Source: JAHWKS01 sp964458385
Lineage (GTDB): Bacteria > Planctomycetota > Planctomycetia > Pirellulales > Pirellulaceae
Direction of reading: 5' to 3'
NCBI GenBank assembly: GCA_964458385.1
Contig: CAYWIS010000061.1
Coordinates: forward strand, 1 to 28,009
Length of the DNA stretch: 28,009 nucleotides
Shown: positions 1 through 7,473 of the stretch, in pieces
Layout of the letters: each line of letters begins with the position of its first letter
Position numbering within the stretch: position 1 is the stretch's first letter
Notes under the pieces: generated by a model
What the model was told of the DNA's origin: nothing
Database searches by the model: none
What the model saw: only the letters and a program-made list of their open reading frames with translations
Translations under genes and position numbers: made by a program

Positions 1-236
1 AATCCTTTTTGGATCTTAAGGAGGCAATGGCGCAGTTTCCCAACGCCGAAAGTCTTCGCCAGCTACAAGCCGCGGGAGTCGATTACTGCGTTGTGATGCG
101 GGCCTTGTGGACTCCCGAAGCCTTAGCCACACACCCCGACGCCGCCGGCCAGCTTCAACTCGTCTTCGCCGACGAAGAAGCCCAAATCGACATCTACCAG
201 CTTTCCGACGATCCGTTGCGCCGTTCAGGCGAGTAA
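1..236 (+). CDS. C-terminal end of a probable membrane glycosyltransferase-like protein (partial)
   Basis: The frame is open from the left edge of the window to a TAA at 234-236, so this is the last 77 or so codons of a gene that starts outside. The visible part has no membrane segment. It contains a stretch reading AGVDYCVVMRALW, followed by a short strand-rich tail ending in IDIYQLSDDPL. That pattern (a conserved 'G-V-x-Y-V-V' strand, then a charged region, then a closing '-x-Y-x-L' strand) is what I associate with the soluble C-terminus of large multi-pass PMT/ArnT-like glycosyltransferases and related membrane proteins. The assignment is inferred from a weak pattern. It could equally be another conserved hypothetical membrane protein. 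A TTG in frame at 9 is not credible as a start because nothing marks it as one. Confidence 0.5.
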   Translation, partial: SFLDLKEAMAQFPNAESLRQLQAAGVDYCVVMRALWTPEALATHPDAAGQLQLVFADEEAQIDIYQLSDDPLRRSGE

Positions 237-382
237 ATGCGGGTGCGGCTTCCTTCCATCCAGCAGCCAGCTCGATCGCCGTTGATCAAAAAGAAAGACC
301 GCTAGGTCTGTTGCATGAATTGCGCCTTCGGGTGCGTCAACCTGGGCCGCGTCTACTTGGGGGCCGGCTTGGCCCTTACCAC

Positions 383-408
383 GCCTCCAGGCGGCAGAGC
401 CTGGAGGC
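383..408. terminator. Perfect 10-bp hairpin between convergent genes
   Basis: The arms GCCTCCAGGC (383-392) and GCCTGGAGGC (399-408) pair perfectly around a 6-nt loop. The hairpin lies between the end of the first gene (236, + strand) and the end of the small lipoprotein gene (447, - strand). There is no U-tract on either side, so it may work as a U-less or bidirectional terminator. That role is inferred from position. Confidence 0.5.
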
Positions 409-446
409 AAATCGATGGGGCAATCACCGTTGTTGCCAGCGATCGC

Positions 447-617
447 TTACTGCTGTGGAGCGGCGCTGTCGGCCGGAGCCTGGCTGTGGGATTGCTCCCA
501 TTGTTGCCTTTGCTCTTCGGTCATCTCGGGCGTGTGATCGGTTCCCGCATCGGTCTGACAACCCAGCGCAAACGCCCCCAGCAAACACGCTAACACTCCA
601 CACAACAACTTCTTCAT
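447..617 (-). CDS. Small predicted lipoprotein (56 aa)
   Basis: The protein begins MKKLLCGVLACLLGAFALGC: a short positive start, a hydrophobic stretch and a lipobox-like ALGC. It should be exported by Sec, cleaved before Cys20 and lipid-anchored. The mature part is about 37 residues, polar and rich in Gln, Glu, Thr and Ala, with no recognisable domain. A longer start at 653 exists, but the start at 617 is preceded by a GGAG 8 nt upstream and puts the signal peptide at the N-terminus. Tiny lipoproteins of this form are common in planctomycetes and usually have no known function. The gene stands alone and ends near the hairpin at 383-408. Confidence 0.7.
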   Translation of the reverse strand: MKKLLCGVLACLLGAFALGCQTDAGTDHTPEMTEEQRQQWEQSHSQAPADSAAPQQ

Positions 618-944
618 AAGGAAATCTCCACGAGTCGAAAAAAGAAGGCCCAACTTAGCAAATCACACGCGGCAAGCAATCATCCGAGACGGCCGCCTCA
701 TCACGACCAGGGCCGCCCTTGCTACGGCGGTTTGCCAAACGACTGCCCATTTTCGCGCCCCGCATGCCCACCGTCCCAGACGAAACGGCTTCGTCCCCAG
801 TCGGCCCCGGCGCTGCTCCACAACGTCATGGCTCGCAAGCGTCAACGGCGCTCACTCGGAGCGCCGCGGTAAACGGATGCAAGCTCCGCAAGCACAGCGG
901 ACGCGCTGGTAAGGCGGTTGCGTTTCCCGAGTTCGGCGGCGGTT
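618..944. other. Gene-free spacer upstream of the lipoprotein gene
   Basis: This 327-bp stretch separates the lipoprotein gene start from the end of the first DUF1559 gene. All open frames here are short and show no family resemblance. It should hold the lipoprotein promoter, but I could not identify a convincing one. The only clear structure is the hairpin at 846-866. Confidence 0.5.
846..866 (-). terminator. Hairpin downstream of the first DUF1559 gene
   Basis: The arms CGGCGCT (846-852) and AGCGCCG (860-866) pair perfectly around a 7-nt loop. The hairpin lies about 80 nt past the stop of the minus-strand gene 945-1946. There is no T-run, so a terminator role is only positional. Confidence 0.35.
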
Positions 945-1946
945 TTAGGGCACACCCTCGGTATCGCCGCGTTGAATGGTCTTAATCGCAATGTAGACGG
1001 GCAACGCAATGGTATGGGCAATGAACCGCGTTGACCCATCGGCTAAGGCGGCTTGTGCGCCGCCGGGATGCCAGCTCTTGGCGCCGTGCTGGTCGTCGCT
1101 GCTGGCATAGCAACCGAGGTCCTTTTCCGGGCGGCTGGTGCAGCCGTGAATGTCGTCGCTGTTAGGGCGGCCGTCGTTGATTCCCACGCAGTCCCCCCAA
1201 GCGCACCCATATTCCATTACGCCACGATGCAGCGCCCAAACGCCGCGCACGTCGTTGCCGTCGGGGCCCGCTTTGATCTCCCAAACGGCCGTCGTATTGC
1301 TTGTGCCATCGGTAATGTCGGCAATGCGCGCCGCCTGCCATTGACCGGAAATGCCGCGAGACTGGGCGAAAGTGGGCACGCTTGACCCACTAACCGCCGA
1401 TGCGTTGTCGCCCTCATTCACCCAGGGCGTAGTCGCGGAAACCGTAATACGAGGATTCGCGCTAATTGCGTAGCTGGCGCGAGCCCAGTTGCCGCCCGCC
1501 TTGGTGTACACGTTTCCAACGCTCGCATTCGCGTCCGATGGACAAACGTACCCTTCAATAAAGACGCTGCGCACCGGAGCGTTGTTGGCGTGCGACATGG
1601 ACTGGCTCCAGTCGATCTTGCTATGTAACGGCTGCTGCTCCATGAAGGGCAAAATCAAGACCATCCACGACGGACCGTAATTGTCGGCCGACGTTTCATT
1701 TCGCGGAGTCGTCGGATAGGCGGTGTTAAAAGGAATATGAGCCGGTGGAAACACCTTGTACGTATCGTGGTAGTTTTGCAGTGCTAGGCCGAGTTGCTTA
1801 AGATTATTGCCGCACGACATGCGGCGGGCGGCCTCGCGAGCGGCTTGCACCGCCGGCAGCAACAGGGCCACCAGAATCCCAATGATGGCAATCACCACCA
1901 ACAACTCGACCAAGGTAAATCCCTGATAAGGAGTACGACTGCGCAC
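945..1946 (-). CDS. DUF1559 pilin-like protein, first copy (333 aa)
   Basis: The N-terminus is a type IV pilin/pseudopilin signal: a short basic leader, then G9-F10 as the prepilin-peptidase site, Glu14 at position +5 of the mature protein, and a roughly 22-residue hydrophobic helix ending in the DUF1559 hallmark LLPAVQAAREAARR. The C-terminus carries the H-x9-DG motif (HPGGAQAALADG). Family members are anchored by the helix and exposed outside; their function is unknown, and planctomycetes carry many paralogs. The longest frame starts at 2090 and would bury the leader under 48 residues. I chose GTG at 1946 because it gives a normal short leader and lies about 50 nt below the promoter at 2001-2030. 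The gene diverges from the copy at 2478. Confidence 0.88.
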   Translation of the reverse strand: MRSRTPYQGFTLVELLVVIAIIGILVALLLPAVQAAREAARRMSCGNNLKQLGLALQNYHDTYKVFPPAHIPFNTAYPTTPRNETSADNYGPSWMVLILPFMEQQPLHSKIDWSQSMSHANNAPVRSVFIEGYVCPSDANASVGNVYTKAGGNWARASYAISANPRITVSATTPWVNEGDNASAVSGSSVPTFAQSRGISGQWQAARIADITDGTSNTTAVWEIKAGPDGNDVRGVWALHRGVMEYGCAWGDCVGINDGRPNSDDIHGCTSRPEKDLGCYASSDDQHGAKSWHPGGAQAALADGSTRFIAHTIALPVYIAIKTIQRGDTEGVP

Positions 1947-2000
1947 GGCTCTAATCCCAATGAATGAAAGACAACCTGCGACAAATAAATTCAGGAGAGA

Positions 2001-2030
2001 ACTATAGCAGATCGCTGCATTCGCTGCCAA
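2001..2030 (-). promoter_or_regulatory. Sigma70-like promoter, extended -10, for the first DUF1559 gene
   Basis: Reading the minus strand: TTGGCA (2025-2030), an 18-nt spacer, then TATAGT (2001-2006) preceded by TGC, an extended -10. Transcription would start near 1994, leaving a leader of about 50 nt before the GTG at 1946. The match supports the downstream start choice. Confidence 0.6.
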
Positions 2031-2400
2031 GAAATTGTTAGGAGCCGAACATTTTGCCCGCGAAGCTTTTAGAAGGCAAACAAACATCACGGCGGACCGA
2101 ACGAGAGCGTCGCGGAGGCGCTTCGAGTTTCACAAAAAATCAGGAACAAACTAGTTATTTGAACATCGCGTTATTCCAATCTGGCGAGAAACTTTTTCTC
2201 TAGAGAACTCCGCAAAACAATTGGCGTTTCGGGAACCAACTTTTACGCTCTTCTGTCCCTTTCGCCTCTCCAGTTTTCTCGTTGTATTTTCCACCTAGGC
2301 CCCCTCCGTGCGCGCACATTCTCGTTCACGGCAACCGGGATTTACCAATGTTCGGCAGATTCCACATTAGTCCTATGCGCGACGTGGAAATACAGGAACG

Positions 2401-2429
2401 TTGACGTGGCCGTAGGGGAGGTTTAAACT
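2401..2429 (+). promoter_or_regulatory. Sigma70-like promoter for the second DUF1559 gene
   Basis: TTGACG (2401-2406), a 17-nt spacer and TAAACT (2424-2429). Predicted transcription start is near 2436, about 40 nt before the ATG at 2478. The -35 box is strong and the -10 box fair. Confidence 0.5.
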
Positions 2430-2465
2430 CCCTGGATTGGCCTTTCTTTTCATCTCTTCTTTCTT

Positions 2466-2470
2466 GGAGG
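2466..2470 (+). promoter_or_regulatory. Strong ribosome-binding site GGAGG
   Basis: GGAGG lies 7 nt before the ATG at 2478 and fixes the start of the second DUF1559 gene. Many genes in this window lack such a clear site. Confidence 0.75.
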
Positions 2471-2477
2471 CTTTCGC

Positions 2478-3506
2478 ATGGGAATTCGTCCCGGCCGAAG
2501 AGGAGGCTTCACGCTTGTGGAGCTACTTGTCGTCATTGCGATCATCGGCATCCTCGTGGCGCTTTTGCTCCCCGCGGTGCAGGCGGCTCGCGAAGCTGCA
2601 CGTCGCAGTCAATGCAGCAACAACCTCAAGCAGTTGGGGCTGGCTTTGCAAAACTTCCATGACACGTACAAAACGTTTCCCGTTGGCGAAACCGACGACG
2701 ACAACAACAGTCTCGGTTGGGGAACGCACGTACTGCCGTTCATGGAGCAACAGAACATTTATGACGCCATCGACGCTGACGTGCGCGCTGGCGGAGCCGG
2801 GTGGATCATCATCAACACCTCCCGCGCACATCCGCAAGGATTCAACATCGACGGCTGGGATTCTCGGCACACCACCGGCGGGCTGAACGGCCTTGCCACC
2901 TCCGTCAACCACGTCAAGAACGTCCTGGAGCCGTTTTTGTGCCCCTCGAACGCCATCCCCAATAAAGACAATGACGGCATGGGCGTTTCGCATTACGTTG
3001 GCTGCGCGGGCACCTCGGGAACGCTTTCGAGCTTTCCTTGCCCCGCCAACTGCAATTCGACGGGCTGCGCTACCTGGAAAGGGAGTCAGCAGTTGGGCAT
3101 GCTCACCAATGACAATGACAACAATACCACCTGGTCCTGGAAGATGGCCGACTGCGTCGACGGCACCAGCAATACGATCATCGTGGGTGAAATCGGGGTC
3201 TCGCAGGACGTATCGCCCACCAACATCGGCAACGGCAACTTGCCGTTGTGGGCCGGCGGCAACAACAACGGCGGATGCAACGGCGTAACGACCGTTGGCG
3301 GGCATCTGCGTTTTGGCGACCAGTTGTACTTCCTGAACCGCAAGACGGGCCCTGAGTCCAACGCCTCCTTCGGCAGCTATCACCCCGGCGGCGCCCAATT
3401 CGTATTTGTTGACGGTTCGACCCACTTCATTCCCAATACGGTCAACACCACGATTTACGCTTTCCTCTGTGATCGGCGCGACGGTCAGGCCGTGCAGTTG
3501 CCGTAG
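2478..3506 (+). CDS. DUF1559 pilin-like protein, second copy (342 aa)
   Basis: A type IV pilin-like leader MGIRPGRRGG precedes F11, with Glu15 at mature position +5. The hydrophobic helix ends LLPAVQAAREAARR, and NNLKQLGLALQNFHDTYKTFP follows in two short conserved blocks. The C-terminal H-x9-DG motif is HPGGAQFVFVDG. The start has a GGAGG site and an upstream promoter. The protein is a close paralog of the copy at 3806-4825: both have an Asp-rich block just after the conserved YKxFP (TDDDNN here, TDDDDED there), the phrase FLCPSNxIPNKD and SHYVGC. The likely history is a duplication now arranged tail to tail. Export and prepilin processing are known for the pilin-like leader; the biological role of DUF1559 is not known. 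Confidence 0.92.
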   Translation: MGIRPGRRGGFTLVELLVVIAIIGILVALLLPAVQAAREAARRSQCSNNLKQLGLALQNFHDTYKTFPVGETDDDNNSLGWGTHVLPFMEQQNIYDAIDADVRAGGAGWIIINTSRAHPQGFNIDGWDSRHTTGGLNGLATSVNHVKNVLEPFLCPSNAIPNKDNDGMGVSHYVGCAGTSGTLSSFPCPANCNSTGCATWKGSQQLGMLTNDNDNNTTWSWKMADCVDGTSNTIIVGEIGVSQDVSPTNIGNGNLPLWAGGNNNGGCNGVTTVGGHLRFGDQLYFLNRKTGPESNASFGSYHPGGAQFVFVDGSTHFIPNTVNTTIYAFLCDRRDGQAVQLP

Positions 3507-3566
3507 TCCGTGTGGTGTGCGCCTTATGGCGCCCCACTGCTGAGACGAATTGTTGGAAAAGCACAT

Positions 3567-3599
3567 CGAACGGGCGGCGCACCCCACGCCGCCCGTTCG
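3567..3599. terminator. Perfect 13-bp hairpin after the second DUF1559 gene
   Basis: CGAACGGGCGGCG (3567-3579) pairs fully with 3587-3599 around a 7-nt loop. It sits 60 nt past the stop at 3506. No T-run follows on the plus strand; a short T-run follows on the minus strand. It is probably the terminator of the upstream gene and a transcription barrier between the converging paralogs. Confidence 0.65.
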
Positions 3600-3741
3600 C
3601 ATGCGCACAACCGTTTGGACGAAGTTGCTCCTTTCTCCTGACGCGCCCCAAGAACACGGACGGCGCGACAAGGCGGACGCCGCCCTAAGCCCACGTATCA
3701 AGCAAACACTCTTGTGGCTTCAAGGAACCAGACGCTGGCGC

Positions 3742-3771
3742 AAAAAAAGACCCTGCCGGAAGGACAGGGTC
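3742..3771 (-). terminator. Canonical rho-independent terminator of the third DUF1559 gene
   Basis: On the minus strand, a GACCCTG/CAGGGTC stem (3749-3771), with a further CC/GG pairing inside the loop, is followed directly by seven Ts (3742-3748). It lies 34 nt past the stop at 3806, a textbook arrangement. Confidence 0.85.
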
Positions 3772-3805
3772 GAATTCTTGTAAGGTAGCCGCTACCTATG
3801 CGTAA

Positions 3806-4825
3806 CTATTGCGAGATGCTCGCAACGTTGCCGTCCTGGCGGTTGCACAAGCGGAACAAGATGGTCGTGTTGATGGTCTGAGCGACAAAGTGAGTCGAAC
3901 CATCCACCAAGGCGAACAACGCTCCGCCGGGATGGTAGCTGCCAAACGACCGGTCCGACTCCGCGCCCACCTTCCGGTTGATGTAATGGTCGACATCGCC
4001 AAACCGCAGCGTGGAGGGCGTGAAACCGTCGCAAGTCACGCCGTTGCCGCCCGCCCAAAGCGGGAAGGCGCGATGATTCAACTTGGATGGGGCCACGTTA
4101 GCCGACAGACCAATCTCGCCGACGATGATCGTGTTGCTGGTGCCGTCGGTGCAGCTGGCCATCGTTCGGCAGAAGGTGTTGGTATTGTCATTGTCGTAAA
4201 CCAGCATGCCTGTTTGTGCGCTTCCCTTCGGGCTAGCGCAACCCCACGCTAACCGACTTCCACTGGGGTCCGTTTCGATCGTGTAGGTGGTTCCCATGCA
4301 GCCGACATAATGAGACGCGCCAAAGCCTTGGTCGTCTTTGTTGGGAATCGGGTTCGACGGGCACAGAAAGGCTTCCAGCACGGTCATGCAATGATTGCGG
4401 ACCGTCGGGGCGCTGGTGAATTTATTGATATCCAGGCGATCGTGCGGACCATCCGTACTGGCATGAGTGCCAGGCTTGGGAATCGGATTGCAAGGACCGC
4501 CGTTGGCGCTGCTGGGGTCCTGTAGTTGGGCCACCATCTGATCATAGAGCGCTTGCTGCTCGATGTAGGGGAGGATGTAGAATCCCCAGCTCAGATCTTC
4601 GTCGTCGTCATCGGTTTGGCCCGTAGGAAAGTTCTTATAGGTGTCGTGGAAATTTTGTAACGCCAGGGCCAACTGCTTCAAATTATTCGTACACTGCGAC
4701 CGCCGGGCCGCCTCACGGGCGGCTTGCACCGCTGGCAACAACAGCGCCACTAAGATGCCAATAATTGCGATGACGACAAGCAACTCGACGAGGGTAAATC
4801 CCCCCCATGATCTACGACGATTCAT
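3806..4825 (-). CDS. DUF1559 pilin-like protein, third copy (339 aa)
   Basis: The leader MNRRRSWGG precedes F10 with Glu14 at mature position +5, then the standard hydrophobic helix ending LLPAVQAAREAARR. The C-terminal H-x9-DG motif is HPGGALFALVDG. Between them the protein resembles the copy at 2478-3506 closely, including the Asp-rich block, FLCPSNPIPNKDD and SHYVGC. The frame is open to 4927, but the ATG at 4825 gives a normal pilin leader and has GAGGAAG upstream. It is transcribed toward the paralog at 2478 and ends at its own canonical terminator. As for the other copies, an exported pilin-like surface or periplasmic protein is likely and the function is unknown. Confidence 0.92.
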   Translation of the reverse strand: MNRRRSWGGFTLVELLVVIAIIGILVALLLPAVQAAREAARRSQCTNNLKQLALALQNFHDTYKNFPTGQTDDDDEDLSWGFYILPYIEQQALYDQMVAQLQDPSSANGGPCNPIPKPGTHASTDGPHDRLDINKFTSAPTVRNHCMTVLEAFLCPSNPIPNKDDQGFGASHYVGCMGTTYTIETDPSGSRLAWGCASPKGSAQTGMLVYDNDNTNTFCRTMASCTDGTSNTIIVGEIGLSANVAPSKLNHRAFPLWAGGNGVTCDGFTPSTLRFGDVDHYINRKVGAESDRSFGSYHPGGALFALVDGSTHFVAQTINTTILFRLCNRQDGNVASISQ

Positions 4826-4912
4826 GGCAAACTTCCTCGCGATAAAAAGAGAATAAAAAGAAACAAGGAAACAAGTACGAATGAAGACGGGACCAGCAAT
4901 TAACGGCGAATT

Positions 4913-4941
4913 TAGATAAACTCTCAATCGGAGTCAATCAA
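4913..4941 (-). promoter_or_regulatory. Weak sigma70-like promoter candidate for the third DUF1559 gene
   Basis: On the minus strand TTGATT (4936-4941), a 17-nt spacer and TATCTA (4913-4918). The -10 box matches consensus poorly. The position, about 90 nt before the ATG at 4825, is plausible. Confidence 0.3.
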
Positions 4942-5133
4942 ACAGCGTTGCTCGCTTTCTGACATCAATTCGGCACAATATAAAACACTACGTCATCGTG
5001 ACTTATGATCGTTCGGCGGGCCCCAAGCACCTCCTCTCTTGATACAGTACTTATCACCCAATCGAATCACAAGCGAAACGTCGCCGGTTGCGTAAGCTCT
5101 GGTTTTAACGTTGTGTCGCGCGATTAGCGCAAT

Positions 5134-5158
5134 AAAAAAAGGAGGGTTGCCCCTCCTT
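5134..5158 (-). terminator. Canonical rho-independent terminator of the BBP7-type gene
   Basis: On the minus strand AAGGAGGG (5151-5158) pairs with CCCTCCTT (5139-5146) around a 4-nt loop, and the T-run (5134-5140) follows. It lies 27 nt past the stop at 5186. Confidence 0.88.
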
Positions 5159-5185
5159 GGTGCGAGTGTGACTTATTCCGGCGGA

Positions 5186-6790
5186 TTAGTACCGCCATTC
5201 GAAACCGCCGTTGACGCCCATCACCCAGAAGTCGGTGTCGTGGACTTTCAGTTCCGGCGAGTTGGTCGCTTGTGTCAGGTCGATCGCGCGGTCGATCTGA
5301 TCTCCGGCTTGGGCCACATGGGTCCAGTAGATGAACGAGTAGCCCAGCGTAAAGGTCACATTGGGTGTAAAGTTGTAGCCCAAGGTAATGCCCACTTCTG
5401 GCGAAACCACGGTCCGGTCGCGGCGTTCGGTTCCGATGTTAGACGGCTGAGCCAGGATGCCGCGGTCAAACACCACCGGCGGGAACGGAGGGCCCATGGC
5501 CGGCGGCGGCGGTGTGATCACCGTGGCGCCCGCCACCCGCACGGTCTCTTGCATGTTGCCCAAGGCGACCCGCCCCAGCAGTTTGAGTGAGAAGCAGCCT
5601 TGCTGCAGTTCGGTCAACATGCCCAGCACACCACCGTGGAATTCGTTTTCGGTGTCGAACAGATCACTAATGGTCAGCGTGGTGTCGTCGGGAATGTTAT
5701 CAGGGAAGCTGGATCCCTGAACCGTCGTGCTGCTGATCCGGACCGACTCGTCAATGCGGTAGTACTGATAGCCAGCCAACAGGTCGATGCGGTAACCCAT
5801 GCCGCGGGTAAGCATGACGCTTGTGGTAATGTCGCCGCCCCAGAGGTCGCTCGTGACCGAGGCGTCCAGCCGGCCCGAACGTGGAGCGGTGGTGGGATCC
5901 CCCTCGTCGAACGCCACCACAAAGGCGTCTTCGCCACCTCCCGGCCCGACGTTCAAGAAGGGCCGAGCGATAATGGGTTGCCCGGCGGGCGAGCTGGCGC
6001 TGTATTCGGTTTCGTCGGTCCCCAGCACGAAGATTCGGCCTCCTAACGACACTTCATGGTTCGCGTCGAGCCACACGCCGCCCGTTAGGCGAATCCCGGG
6101 CTGGAAGCCGTCTTCGATGCGATCGTTGCCAAAGACCACAATTCCTCCCCGATCCAAAACCCCGGCGTCGTCAGGAAGCGCGCCAGCGGGGCTGGTGGAG
6201 ACAAGCGGCGGAACATTCTGCCCGTGACGAATCCAGAGCAAGGTTTCGGCGCCAAAGAAGACTGGAGCCAACCCGGCGCCGAAGCCGCAGCCCACACCGC
6301 AGTCATTGCAGCCTGCGACGCCCACGGCGGGTTCGCCCCCGATTGCTCCTTCGGAGTAATCTTCGACGGGCGGACCTTGATAGCCGGGGTCAACGCCGGC
6401 GCCGGGCGTATAGTACGGCGCCGCGCCGTACGCGCCAGGCGGCATGGCGCCCGGCGGCGCCGCGGGCGTAGGTTGCTGATAGGCCATCAGAGCGCCAGGA
6501 TAAGGAGCATGCCCCGGAGGCTGCCCCATAGGCCCTGGCCCCACCATGCCATTCATCATGGCTGGTCCGGGCACGGGAGGATACGAATACATGGCGGGCT
6601 GAACCGCAAACGGCGCTCCCGCTGCCGGCCCCATCGGGCCAGGCGAAGGCCCATAGGGCGAAGCGCCGTACGGAGCGGGCCCCAACGGGTTGGGGCCGTA
6701 GGGCGCCGGGCCATATTGGGCAAAACCTCGTTGCGGGCTGACCGCCCACGCGGTCAGGGCCATCGCCACGAACGTGATGGTTGCCTTCAT
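5186..6790 (-). CDS. BBP7 family outer-membrane beta-barrel protein (534 aa)
   Basis: The start at 6790 gives a clear Sec signal peptide, MKATITFVAMALTAWAVSPQ then RGFA, with cleavage likely after Ala24. The longest frame would add 70 residues without signal character. Residues 25 to about 175 are a low-complexity Pro/Gly/Tyr/Ala segment with many YGP or PYG units. A short Cys cluster (GCNDCGVGCG) follows. The rest is alternating beta strands with Gly and aromatic residues, such as GGVWLDANHEVSLGGRIFVLG and YRIDLLAGYQYYRIDE (two separate blocks). The chain ends in EWRY, an aromatic last residue as in many outer-membrane barrels. This layout fits the planctomycete BBP7 family, predicted outer-membrane barrels of unknown substrate. 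The gene is monocistronic with its own terminator. The Shine-Dalgarno is weak. Confidence 0.85.
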   Translation of the reverse strand: MKATITFVAMALTAWAVSPQRGFAQYGPAPYGPNPLGPAPYGASPYGPSPGPMGPAAGAPFAVQPAMYSYPPVPGPAMMNGMVGPGPMGQPPGHAPYPGALMAYQQPTPAAPPGAMPPGAYGAAPYYTPGAGVDPGYQGPPVEDYSEGAIGGEPAVGVAGCNDCGVGCGFGAGLAPVFFGAETLLWIRHGQNVPPLVSTSPAGALPDDAGVLDRGGIVVFGNDRIEDGFQPGIRLTGGVWLDANHEVSLGGRIFVLGTDETEYSASSPAGQPIIARPFLNVGPGGGEDAFVVAFDEGDPTTAPRSGRLDASVTSDLWGGDITTSVMLTRGMGYRIDLLAGYQYYRIDESVRISSTTVQGSSFPDNIPDDTTLTISDLFDTENEFHGGVLGMLTELQQGCFSLKLLGRVALGNMQETVRVAGATVITPPPPAMGPPFPPVVFDRGILAQPSNIGTERRDRTVVSPEVGITLGYNFTPNVTFTLGYSFIYWTHVAQAGDQIDRAIDLTQATNSPELKVHDTDFWVMGVNGGFEWRY

Positions 6791-7250
6791 GTTCTTGCTC
6801 AGGATGCACGGGTCGATGGATCGCGCCGCATGCGTGCGACAACCCGCCTTACGGATTCTGCGGCGCACGCAGATTGTGCGCGCCGTGACGATAATTCCGG
6901 GCGTACCCCATGTGTCGGCGAAACAGCGATCAGCAGTTGATAAAAACGGCACCTCGAGAAAATTCTCCCCAGCCTTCCCAAATTCCAGACCGTCGCTCAA
7001 CCGCTAAGAGAATGGAGGTCGATTGGGAATACTGGGCACATTAGGCGCCGCAAAACCGCAGGTAAGAAAAGCTTGCGGGCAGAGCCGGAACGTGTTCCAC
7101 CCTAAAACAGTGACGGCTCTCGTTGGTCAACGGACCAGCCACCCAACACTGCGGGGTTGTGGGACGCGGCGCTGGACGCGGCGACCGGCGGCTGACGCCT
7201 TGGTGTTCCGAAAGGTGAAACCGTGTGATCAGAGGCTTGAGTGTTCGATC

Positions 7251-7271
7251 GTTCGGCATGAGATGCCGAAC
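7251..7271. repeat. Perfect inverted repeat GTTCGGCAT-GAG-ATGCCGAAC
   Basis: The 9-bp arms (7251-7259, 7263-7271) flank a 3-nt loop. A T7 run lies at 7281-7287, nine nt beyond the stem, so a terminator role is possible but poorly spaced. It shares GCCGAAC with 7341-7347 and GTTCG/CGAAC with the palindrome at 7376-7387, which suggests operator sites instead. Confidence 0.5.
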
Positions 7272-7375
7272 AATTGGACGTTTTTTTCGTTGGGAGTTTA
7301 CAGTGTTTTTGGAGTGGTTTCTGCGTATTCCGTGTATTGTGCCGAACGATGTGTGTAGGGTGTGGGGGCTGTTGG

Positions 7376-7387
7376 TGTTCGCGAACA
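7376..7387. promoter_or_regulatory. 12-bp perfect palindrome TGTTCGCGAACA
   Basis: The sequence is self-complementary and lies about 90 bp upstream of the possible secA -10 box. It contains the same CGAAC/GTTCG half-sites seen at 7251-7271 and 7341-7347. An operator for a dimeric regulator is inferred. No regulator gene is in the window. Confidence 0.35.
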
Positions 7388-7467
7388 ACACAGCTTTCAC
7401 GTGGCAACGCATGGGCTGCACAAGGTGGAAATCGGGAGAAACATTTTGTGCCCATTCCCCGCCGCGG

Positions 7468-7473
7468 TAGAAT
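7468..7473 (+). promoter_or_regulatory. Possible -10 box (TAGAAT) for secA
   Basis: TAGAAT matches five of six consensus positions. A weak -35 candidate, TTGTGC, lies 16 nt upstream. It would leave a long leader of about 170 nt before the ATG at 7652. Confidence 0.3.

Larger units (their letters stand above)
1947..2477. other. Shared divergent regulatory region of two DUF1559 genes
   Basis: This 531-bp stretch separates two divergent DUF1559 genes and holds no credible gene. It is more AT-rich than its flanks, and each side carries a sigma70-like promoter (2001-2030 leftward, 2401-2429 rightward). About 370 bp between the promoters shows no recognised element. The two genes therefore do not share a core promoter. 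Confidence 0.55.
4826..5185. other. Spacer with promoter and terminator, no gene
   Basis: This 360-bp AT-richer stretch lies between the start of the third DUF1559 gene and the end of the BBP7-type gene, both on the minus strand. It holds a weak promoter candidate at 4913-4941 and the terminator at 5134-5158. No open frame here resembles a gene. Confidence 0.5.

Noticed and set aside
107..619. 170-codon open frame on the plus strand
   Set aside because: Arg/Pro/Ser-rich chance frame that overlaps the first gene and the lipoprotein gene; no motif or start site.
2523..3701. 392-codon open frame on the minus strand
   Set aside because: It is antisense to the second DUF1559 gene, whose pilin leader and H-x9-DG motif are clear. 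High GC at third positions opens antisense frames.
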